This document shows positions 6,215 to 12,305 of a stretch of 13,437 nt of DNA, piece after piece. Every line of letters begins with the position of its first letter. The first letter of the stretch is position 1. Source of the DNA: CBDTYW01 sp965364735. Its GTDB lineage: Bacteria; Actinomycetota; Nitriliruptoria; Nitriliruptorales; Nitriliruptoraceae. The stretch covers positions 1 through 13,437 of the forward strand of contig CBDTYW010000084.1 in NCBI GenBank assembly GCA_965364735.1. Reading direction: 5' to 3'. Under the pieces are notes generated by a model. It was not told the origin of the DNA. It saw only the letters and a list, made by a program, of their open reading frames with translations, and searched no databases. A program made the position numbers and the translations under genes.

Positions 6215-6937
6215 ATGAAGCCCTTCCTGCTCCTCGCCACACGCTCCGTGGACCTCGCCGCCGACGGCGAGTACGAGGCGTTCCTGAAGTTCTCCGGCCT
6301 CGATGAGAGCTCGCTCCGCCGGGTGCGGCTCGAGCGGACGGGGCTCGGCGACATCGACCTCGATGACTGGTCCGGCATCATCCTCGGCGGCGGCCCGTTC
6401 AACGTCACCGACGAGGACAAGTCGTCCGCACAGCTTCGTGCCGAGGGCGACATCGCCCGGCTGCTCGACGGCGTGGTTGCCCGAGACTTCCCGTTCCTCG
6501 GCGCGTGCTACGGGATCGGGACGCTCGGGACCCATCAGGGCGCGATCGTCGACCGGACCCACCCCGAGCCTGTGGGCTCGACGATGATCACGCTGACCGG
6601 GGCCGGTCGCGTCGACCCGCTGACCCGCGATCTCCCCGAGACGTTCGTCGCGTTCGTCGGGCACAAGGAAGCGATCCACACGCTGCCCCCGCATGCGGTG
6701 AACCTGGCGTCATCCCCGGACTGCCCGGTCCAGGCGTTCCGCATCGGGACCAACGTCTACGCGACCCAGTTCCACCCGGAGCTCGACGTCGTCGGCATCC
6801 AGACCCGCATCGACGTCTACAAGCACCACGGCTACTTCGCGCCCGAAGCAGCAGACGAGCTCAAGGCCCGCGCGGGGGCGAGCCTCGTCACCTACCCGCC
6901 CACGATCTTGCGGACGTTCGTCGAGCGCTACGCCTGA
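6215..6937 (+). CDS. Class I glutamine amidotransferase (GMP synthase-like GATase domain)
   Basis: A 240-residue stand-alone GATase1 protein that would release ammonia from glutamine for an unknown acceptor reaction. The catalytic triad is intact: C98 in the nucleophile elbow GACYG (96-100), and H187 and E189 in ATQFHPE (183-189). An oxyanion-type glycine loop, GGGPFNV, is at 58-64, and VGHKEAI (148-154) is also typical of GMP-synthase-like amidotransferases. There is no synthetase domain and no obvious partner gene nearby, so the acceptor cannot be named. Start: ATG at 6215 is favoured because the GATase fold (MKPFLLLATR) begins there. The open frame upstream to 6137 overlaps the DUF952 gene and reads as low-complexity. 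The 3' end overlaps the convergent ACT-domain gene by 10 bases. Confidence 0.88.
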   Translation: MKPFLLLATRSVDLAADGEYEAFLKFSGLDESSLRRVRLERTGLGDIDLDDWSGIILGGGPFNVTDEDKSSAQLRAEGDIARLLDGVVARDFPFLGACYGIGTLGTHQGAIVDRTHPEPVGSTMITLTGAGRVDPLTRDLPETFVAFVGHKEAIHTLPPHAVNLASSPDCPVQAFRIGTNVYATQFHPELDVVGIQTRIDVYKHHGYFAPEAADELKARAGASLVTYPPTILRTFVERYA

Positions 6938-7461
6938 GCGTCGGCGTCGTCCACGAGGTCGACCATCAGGCCGTCCGAGAGCGCCTCGAGCGAACGGATC
7001 AGATCGTCGCGGGTGACGCCGTCCGGCAGCCGGACGACGGCTGCAGCCCGGAACAGGTCCGTGCCGGCCATGGCAGCTTCCTCGGTCCAGGTCCGCAGCG
7101 ACACGATCCCGACCCCGAGCGACGACAACGCCCCGGACACCTCGTGCACGATGCCCGTGCGGTCGGCGCCGACGACGGCGAGCTCGACACGGGGTGCGTC
7201 GTCGGGCAGCACGCCGTCAGCATCGACGGAGCGCAGCTGGACGTCGAGCAGACCCTGGTCACGGAGCGGTTCGAGCGCCGCGCGGAACGCGTCCGCCTCG
7301 TCGGCAGGGACGTGCACCAGCACGACCCCCGCGAACACACCGGCGAGCTCCGTGAGCTGGCTGCGCTCCCAGCTGCCGGCATGGGCGGTGACGACCTCGG
7401 ACAGGGCCTGCACGAGGCCGGTGCGATCGGCACCGATGACGGAGAGCACGTAGGGGTTCAT
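6928..7461 (-). CDS. Double ACT-domain protein, GcvR-like
   Basis: A 177-residue protein made of two ACT domains. The first (about 3-80) starts VLSVIGADRTGLVQALS; the second (about 92-170) starts LAVVGADRTGIVHEVS. The repeated GADRTG-hhxxhS block is the ligand-binding turn of ACT modules seen in glycine cleavage regulators (GcvR) and related amino-acid sensors. No DNA-binding or enzymatic domain is attached, so it probably acts by small-molecule sensing and protein contact. No glycine-cleavage genes are in the window, so the GcvR name stays at family level. The start ATG (7461-7459) has no purine-rich ribosome site, but TAGAGT lies 7 bases upstream, suggesting a leaderless mRNA. It lies 10 bases after the hydrolase stop and overlaps the amidotransferase gene tail to tail. 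Confidence 0.85.
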   Translation of the reverse strand: MNPYVLSVIGADRTGLVQALSEVVTAHAGSWERSQLTELAGVFAGVVLVHVPADEADAFRAALEPLRDQGLLDVQLRSVDADGVLPDDAPRVELAVVGADRTGIVHEVSGALSSLGVGIVSLRTWTEEAAMAGTDLFRAAAVVRLPDGVTRDDLIRSLEALSDGLMVDLVDDADAQA

Positions 7462-7468
7462 GCCGCCA

Positions 7469-7474
7469 ACTCTA
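7469..7474 (-). promoter_or_regulatory. Candidate -10 element (TAGAGT) fused to the previous stop codon
   Basis: On the minus strand TAGAGT ends 7 bases before the ATG of the ACT-domain gene. Its first three bases are the TAG stop of the alpha/beta hydrolase gene. The same hexamer occurs before the cell-wall-repeat gene (11241-11246). No -35 match is evident within the hydrolase coding region, so the call rests on the hexamer, the spacing and the lack of a Shine-Dalgarno. Confidence 0.38.
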
Positions 7475-9058
7475 ACGGCTGCGCACGGGCCGCGGACGGA
7501 CGAACACGAGCGCCAGGAGAAACGCCGCGAGCGCGAAGCTCGCTGCTCCGCCCCCGGTGGCAGGGAGCGGGTCGACAGCCGGTGAGGGCGTCGCGGTCGG
7601 CGTCGGTGACGGGGCTGGCGTCTCCGTGGGCTCCGGCTGCGGAGCAGGCGCCGGGTTCGTGGGGACGCAGTCGCCGGTCGACGGATCCAGGAACCGGACG
7701 CGGGCTGCACAGGCACGTCTGAGCAGGTCGTCGGCGTCGGCCGGCAGGATGTGGCCGTCGGCAAGGTTGACCTGGGTCTGCTCGTACATCAGGTCGAAGT
7801 AGGTCTGGTGGTCGCCGTAGCGCTGGATGATCTGCGCCTCCGTGAACGGGATCGTGATCCCGCCGAGGTTGCAGGAGTCCGCGATGTAGGTCGCCACGGG
7901 CGCGGTCATCGGCGCGAGCCGGATGCCACCGAGGGTGTTCTGGTCGCTGTCCTTCGCGAGCCCGGTGCCGTCGAACTCGTAGCGGGCACCCGTCGGGGCG
8001 GGCTCGCCGCCACGCGCCCAGGTGTCGAGCGCGGCCAGCGCCGCGTTCGCGACGTACCGGTTCGGCAGCAGCGCCCCGTTGACGATGCAGACCGCCGCGC
8101 GCGGATCGATGATCTCGCCGTACTGGCCCGCGGACTCCCAGAGCGCTTCGGCCATGCCGCGGGACTGACGGACGCCGGCGATGACGCGCGTCGATGCGCC
8201 CTCGGTCTGCTGGCGTCCGACCCACGAGTCCTGATGTGCGGCTCCCGCGACCTCCCACAGCCGGTAGGTCGGCCACGGGGTCGGGTCAGCCACGGAACCT
8301 TCGCGGTCACCGAGCAGATGGATGACCGGGATGGGCGGCGCGGTCTCGTAGTTCTTCGTGCCGCCGGCCTGCTGGAGGATCCCGTCGATGGTTCGGTCGA
8401 GCGCCTGGCCGCTGGAGATGAAGCCGCTGACCCGAGACCCGCCCTGCGACTGCCCGGCTGCCAGCACGATCTCCGCGGTCATCCCGCGCAGGGGGTGCAC
8501 GTCGCCCGGCTGCTTGAAGGCCTGCGCGATCTGGGAGAACATGTCGTAGGAGTAGTCGTCGCCGGGGTGGCTGAGATCGGCGTAGCGGACCGGGTCCCAG
8601 GTCTTCGGGGTCAGCGCAGGCGTGCAGCAGATGCCGGCGGCCTGCGCGGAGACGTGGGCCCATGCCCAGCCCTCGCGCAGCAGGAACTCGACCGACGTCA
8701 GCGAGTTCACGGCGTTCTCGAACTGCGCGGTGACGTTGACCCAGTCCAGCATCACGGTCCCCGAGAAGTCCGCCGGGTCGCTGGGGTGCACGACGACGAT
8801 CCGCGTCGTGTAGTCGGCAGTCGTGTCGCTGCCGGTCGCGGTGGCGGTCCCGGACACGAAGTACTCGTGCGACTCGTAGCCGAACGCGTCCAGGTCGAAC
8901 CACGGATCCCACATCGGGTGGCCCTGGATCCCCACGTCGTCGCCGACCTCCACCAGCGTCGGCGTCGGGGCGTCGGCCTGTGCGGGGATCGCTGGGGCGA
9001 CGAACGCAGCGGCGATCGCCAGCACCGTCAGCATGCGACGGGTCCGGGTGATCTGCAT
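7472..9058 (-). CDS. Exported alpha/beta hydrolase domain protein with LPATGGG anchor
   Basis: A 528-residue exported protein resembling the Abhydrolase-domain family (PF20091 type). Signal peptide at 1-29: TRTRR, hydrophobic core, cleavage likely after PAQA. The hydrolase part spans about 35-460. The nucleophile elbow is GQSQGG with S204, and H275 in VAGAAHQD is a good candidate for the catalytic His. The acid residue was not assigned. Cysteines 144/145, 324, 396, 450 and 464 could form disulfides outside the cell. A Pro/Thr/Ser spacer (467-495) leads to LPATGGG (498-504), a hydrophobic stretch and RPRPVRSR, a sortase-type tail like that of the choice-of-anchor B protein. Substrate unknown; esterase-like activity is inference. 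The ATG at 9058 overlaps the TGA of the upstream cell-wall-repeat gene and has GGAGG 6 bases before it, preferred over two TTG codons just upstream. Confidence 0.85.
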   Translation of the reverse strand: MQITRTRRMLTVLAIAAAFVAPAIPAQADAPTPTLVEVGDDVGIQGHPMWDPWFDLDAFGYESHEYFVSGTATATGSDTTADYTTRIVVVHPSDPADFSGTVMLDWVNVTAQFENAVNSLTSVEFLLREGWAWAHVSAQAAGICCTPALTPKTWDPVRYADLSHPGDDYSYDMFSQIAQAFKQPGDVHPLRGMTAEIVLAAGQSQGGSRVSGFISSGQALDRTIDGILQQAGGTKNYETAPPIPVIHLLGDREGSVADPTPWPTYRLWEVAGAAHQDSWVGRQQTEGASTRVIAGVRQSRGMAEALWESAGQYGEIIDPRAAVCIVNGALLPNRYVANAALAALDTWARGGEPAPTGARYEFDGTGLAKDSDQNTLGGIRLAPMTAPVATYIADSCNLGGITIPFTEAQIIQRYGDHQTYFDLMYEQTQVNLADGHILPADADDLLRRACAARVRFLDPSTGDCVPTNPAPAPQPEPTETPAPSPTPTATPSPAVDPLPATGGGAASFALAAFLLALVFVRPRPVRSR

Positions 9059-11196
9059 CAACAACCTCCGCCGCTGGGGCGATCCGGGATGGACGTGTCG
9101 ACGACCTCGACGTGGAGGTGCGGCCAGTCGCGGTCCTCGGAGTACTCGTCGACCTGCGACGCGAACGGCAGCAGTCGCGGCCCCGTCCCGATGACGGTTT
9201 CTCCGCCGACGACGCGTTCACCCTTGAACGCGGACAACCCCGTGAAGTGGAGGATCTTGATCTCCCAACCGGGAAGGCCGTCGGGCTCGATGACGAGGTA
9301 GTGGTCGCGGTGCTCGCAGTACAGCGTGTAGCTGCCCGCGCGCTTCACGGTGCCGGAGGCCGGCGCGAGGACCTGGTGGTCGGGTGAGGCGACGATGTCC
9401 GCGGCGGTCCGTGAGCCCGTGCCGCGGTCACGGCTCGGCAGCGTCAGCGACGGCAGGATCGCGCTGGTGATCTCGGCCTGCTGGGCGCCGTCGTGCCCGG
9501 ACTCGTGGTAGCCGATCAGCTCGACGTAGGCCGACGGCAGCACCAGATCGATCCCGTTGATCTGGGCGTAGACACGACTCGACTCGCGGTAGCTGAACGT
9601 GCGGTCACCGAGCGAGGCGGTGCCGTCGGTGCCGACCGCGCGGACCGTGATCCGGCCGTCGTGGATCCGTTCCTCCTCACGTTGCGGATCGCCGTCACGC
9701 GGCACGAACGTGAGGATGTGGGTGACGCCTGACTCCTCGACGGAGCCGACGACCTCGACGCCGCCGATCTCCAGGTGCACGACCGAGGCGTCGGCATCGA
9801 TCGGACGGTCGAAGGCGATCTCGACCCGCTCGAGGAGCGGGGTCGGGTCGTCCAGGCCGGCACGGATGCTGATCACCTGCGCGGCGTCGACGTCCTGGGC
9901 TGCGGCGGCCCGTGCCTGCGCGACGACCTGCGGCCAGACCGCGGCCTCACCGCCGTAGACGGTGACGTCCTTCGCGGCGATGTGGGCGAGCGTTGATCCG
10001 GTGGCGGAGGCGAGGTCGTCGGCGCGCGTCAACAGCAGCGGCTGGCCGAGCGCCGCCGCATGCTGCGTGCCGACCAGCGCGTCCGGGTAGCTGGTCCCGT
10101 TCGCGATCGAGGCGGAGGAGACGATGTCGAAGAAGACCCGCTGGACCGCCGCGGCGGTGGCGTAGCGGTCCTCGCCGTGGATGCGCCGGACGTCGCCGGC
10201 GATCGCCTCGGCCTGCTGCGCCGCGTTCGGCCCGACGACGGACTCGCCACCGATCACGTCGACGTGGGTCACGCGGCGACGCGAGAGCGCCTGCATCGTG
10301 GCGACCGGGAGATCGTCCGTGCGGCTGAGAAGGATGGGGACGCCGTCGCGGCCGGCGACGGGCGAGGCCGAGAGCGCGTCCGGCCACGTCCGACCCGACA
10401 CGACGAACGCCCGGCTCGATGCCGGCATGACGTCCGCCACCTGCGCTGCCGTCTCGTAGCGGTCCGCGCCGGCGATCCGTCCCACGCGGTACCCGAGCGC
10501 CGCGACGTCGACGGCAACCTGCGTCGAGAGCGCGGCCTCTCCCCCGAGCAGATGCACGGTGGCGCCGGCGGGGACGGAGCGGCGCAGCTCGGTGGCGGTT
10601 GCCTCCGGAAGCCCGTCGGTGGTGGCCAGCAGCAGCGGCCCGTCGACGGCAAGGGCGAACGGGACGCCGGCGAGCGCGTCGGCGTAGTCGTCGGAGCGGG
10701 CGATCACGGCGGACACCGCCGACCGCGTCGACGGGTAGCGGGCCTGCGAGACCGCGACGGCCGTGGCGAACCGGTCCTCGCCCTCGATCCGGGTCACCGT
10801 CATGGCCTCCACGGCGTCCACCGCCCAGGTGCGGGACAGCTGCCCGCCGTTCGTGGTCGCGGTGGCGGTGACCTCGTGGACGCCGGCGGTGAGGGTCACG
10901 TCCGCCGAGATCTGGGTCCCGAGATCCGGGTCGGCGTCGACCACGGTCGCGGACAGCACGACCCCGTCGAGCACGAACCACTGGGCCCGCATCGAGGATG
11001 TGGTGCGCACCCACGCGGTCAGCTTCGTCGGTCCGGGCTCGGCAAGCCCGGCCGGGACCGGTCGGACCGAGTGGATCTCGGACGGTGCTGTCTCGGCCGC
11101 GCGGACCGGCGCGGGAGCGAGCCCGACGGCGAGCCCGGAGACGACGAGCGTCAGCGCGAGCAGCCCCGCGGACGAGCGGTGACGGATGGTCGGCAT
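9058..11196 (-). CDS. Exported protein with three cell-wall-binding repeats (type 2) and an M23/LytM-like C-terminal domain
   Basis: A 712-residue secreted protein. A signal peptide (1-34, cleavage after VRAA) is followed by an Ig-like domain (about 40-130). Three cell-wall-binding type 2 repeats open with RIEGEDRFATA (136-146), RIAGADRYETA (240-250) and RIHGEDRYATA (338-348), each containing a PDAL/ADAL block and a DVIGGE/LLGGE-like block. Another Ig-like region follows at about 443-537. Residues about 560-700 look like a LytM/M23 beta-barrel: AADIVASPDHQVLAPASG (598-615), KILHF (647-651) and PHLHVEV (692-698). H650, H693, H695 and D600 fit the family, but the first zinc ligand position (four before D600) is Arg596, so peptidase activity is doubtful unless H564 or H568 substitutes. 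The repeats bind cell-wall polymers, so this is a surface protein without an LPXTG tail. It is translationally coupled to the anchored hydrolase. Confidence 0.85.
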   Translation of the reverse strand: MPTIRHRSSAGLLALTLVVSGLAVGLAPAPVRAAETAPSEIHSVRPVPAGLAEPGPTKLTAWVRTTSSMRAQWFVLDGVVLSATVVDADPDLGTQISADVTLTAGVHEVTATATTNGGQLSRTWAVDAVEAMTVTRIEGEDRFATAVAVSQARYPSTRSAVSAVIARSDDYADALAGVPFALAVDGPLLLATTDGLPEATATELRRSVPAGATVHLLGGEAALSTQVAVDVAALGYRVGRIAGADRYETAAQVADVMPASSRAFVVSGRTWPDALSASPVAGRDGVPILLSRTDDLPVATMQALSRRRVTHVDVIGGESVVGPNAAQQAEAIAGDVRRIHGEDRYATAAAVQRVFFDIVSSASIANGTSYPDALVGTQHAAALGQPLLLTRADDLASATGSTLAHIAAKDVTVYGGEAAVWPQVVAQARAAAAQDVDAAQVISIRAGLDDPTPLLERVEIAFDRPIDADASVVHLEIGGVEVVGSVEESGVTHILTFVPRDGDPQREEERIHDGRITVRAVGTDGTASLGDRTFSYRESSRVYAQINGIDLVLPSAYVELIGYHESGHDGAQQAEITSAILPSLTLPSRDRGTGSRTAADIVASPDHQVLAPASGTVKRAGSYTLYCEHRDHYLVIEPDGLPGWEIKILHFTGLSAFKGERVVGGETVIGTGPRLLPFASQVDEYSEDRDWPHLHVEVVDTSIPDRPSGGGC
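9065..9069 (-). promoter_or_regulatory. Ribosome binding site (GGAGG) of the hydrolase, inside the preceding gene
   Basis: GGAGG on the minus strand, 6 bases before the ATG at 9058. It lies inside the last codons of the cell-wall-repeat gene, where it writes part of that protein's SGGGC tail. Confidence 0.65.
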
Positions 11197-11333
11197 GTCG
11201 GGTCGATCTCCCCTCGCCCCGAGCGGTCAGATGCCTGAGCACTCTAGGTTGCCCGCGCGGGCGCGGGGATCGGGGCGTCATGAACCTTCGTCGGCGGACC
11301 AACGAGGTCGCACAACGCCCCGCGCCGAACCGG
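11197..11333 (-). other. Intergenic region between the VOC gene and the cell-wall-repeat gene
   Basis: 137 bases without a supported gene. It holds the candidate TAGAGT -10 box listed separately and a GC-only palindrome, GCCCGCGCGGGC, at 11251-11262, upstream of that box. The palindrome has no loop and no T-run, so I do not call it a terminator. Confidence 0.4.
11241..11246 (-). promoter_or_regulatory. Candidate -10 element (TAGAGT) of the cell-wall-repeat/hydrolase operon
   Basis: TAGAGT on the minus strand lies about 45 bases before the ATG at 11196, leaving room for a leader of roughly 35-40 bases that includes GGGGAG about 11 bases before the start. The -35 region is GC-rich and gives no consensus match. 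Confidence 0.35.
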
Positions 11334-12128
11334 TCAGCCCTCGGCGGGCTCAGCCGGCTGCATGATCGAGAACATGCCGCCCTGCGGGTCGGCGATGGTC
11401 GCGATCTGGCCGACCGGGGTCTCCATCGGGCCGTTGACCAACGTCCCACCGAGCTCCAGAGCCCTCGCCGCGGTCGCCGCCGCGTCGCTGACGTTGAAGT
11501 AGGCCGTCCAGTGGTCCGGGACCTCTGCCGCCACCATCTCGGGCATCGCCATCATCCCGGCGAGCCCATCGTTGTCGCCCCCCTGGACGACGTGGTACGG
11601 GCCATTGGACATCTCCACCGCCTCGTACTCCCAGCCGAGGACCGCCGCGTAGAACGGCTGCGCCTCATCGAGCCCGCGGCTCATCAGCTCGCTCCAGGTG
11701 AACGTGTTCGGCTCGTTGCAGACCTGACAGCCGATGTGCTGGTCCGCCTGCCACAGCGCGAGCGCGGCGCCCGACGGGTCCTGGATGAACGCCATGGATC
11801 CGGCGTCCATGACCTGCATCGCCGGCATCATGATCTTGCCGCCGGCCGGCTCGACCTTGGCGAGCGTCGCCTCGAGGTCGTCCACGGTGACGTAGTTGCT
11901 CCAGACCGCCGGGGCTCCGGCCATCTCCGGCGGCTGCCCGCCGAGCCCTGCGACGGTCTGCCCGTTGAGCGAGAACATCGTGTAGATGCGGTTGCCCTCG
12001 CCGTCGTCCTGATCCTCGGCATCCCAGCCGAACAGGCCGGAGTAGAAGGCGGTCGAGGACTCGATGTCCGGGCTCATGAGGTCGACCCAGCAGGGGGTCC
12101 CGTGGTCGTACGAGGCAAAGGTCGGCAT
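11334..12128 (-). CDS. VOC family protein with two glyoxalase-like domains (CFP30B/TB27.3-like)
   Basis: A 264-residue cytoplasmic protein with two vicinal-oxygen-chelate domains. The first is at about 9-128: GTPCWVDLMSPD, FYSGLFGWD, then IQDPSGAALALWQ. The second is at about 141-256: FTWSELMSRGLDEAQPFY, AVLGWEYE, then IADPQGGMFSIMQP. Length and layout match the actinobacterial group that includes M. tuberculosis Rv0577 (CFP30B, 261 residues). That group is annotated as a glyoxalase/bleomycin-resistance-like protein, and its enzymatic reaction is not firmly established. H9, in the opening YDHGTPCW block, may be a metal ligand, but other glyoxalase ligands are not clearly kept. The ATG at 12128 has GGAG about 5 bases upstream. 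The gene is likely transcribed from its own promoter in the 177-base gap that follows the CHAT gene. Confidence 0.87.
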   Translation of the reverse strand: MPTFASYDHGTPCWVDLMSPDIESSTAFYSGLFGWDAEDQDDGEGNRIYTMFSLNGQTVAGLGGQPPEMAGAPAVWSNYVTVDDLEATLAKVEPAGGKIMMPAMQVMDAGSMAFIQDPSGAALALWQADQHIGCQVCNEPNTFTWSELMSRGLDEAQPFYAAVLGWEYEAVEMSNGPYHVVQGGDNDGLAGMMAMPEMVAAEVPDHWTAYFNVSDAAATAARALELGGTLVNGPMETPVGQIATIADPQGGMFSIMQPAEPAEG

Positions 12129-12305
12129 GTCTGCTCCGTGCGTGTTCGGTGGTGGGTCGGGCCGATCGTTGGCCCCTCGGCCCGGCCGCCCTCAACGCTA
12201 GTCCTGTCCTCTGACACGAGGTTGTGCCGCGCTGCGCCGAGCACCAGATCGTCGTCCAGGCGGTCGCGATCGTGGGCTCTCATGGCCGCGTAGCGCGCTT
12301 CACGC
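12129..12305 (-). other. Intergenic region between the CHAT gene and the VOC gene, with candidate promoter
   Basis: On the minus strand TAGCGT (12200-12195) fits a -10 element for the VOC gene with a leader of about 60 bases. Just upstream is TGTC-AGAG-GACA, a short inverted repeat that overlaps the -35 zone. There is no clear -35 match and no T-tailed hairpin after the CHAT stop. A short open frame starting at 12283 is not supported (see rejected items). Confidence 0.3.

Noticed and set aside
7751..9301. 516-codon + strand open frame opposite the anchored hydrolase
   Set aside because: Antisense to a gene with signal peptide, nucleophile elbow and sorting signal; composition typical of shadows.
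9136..11000. Internal repeats at DNA level in the cell-wall-repeat gene
   Set aside because: The three units are similar at protein level only; they are ancient domain repeats, not recent tandem duplications.
11251..11262. GCCCGCGCGGGC palindrome upstream of the cell-wall-repeat gene
   Set aside because: GC-only palindromes arise often by chance in such DNA; no loop, no T-run and no clear position relative to a promoter.
12074..12283. Possible 69-residue small gene on the minus strand starting at 12283
   Set aside because: The first 25 or so codons look protein-like, but there is no ribosome site. The second half overlaps the start of the VOC gene in another frame with poor composition, and no family is recognised.
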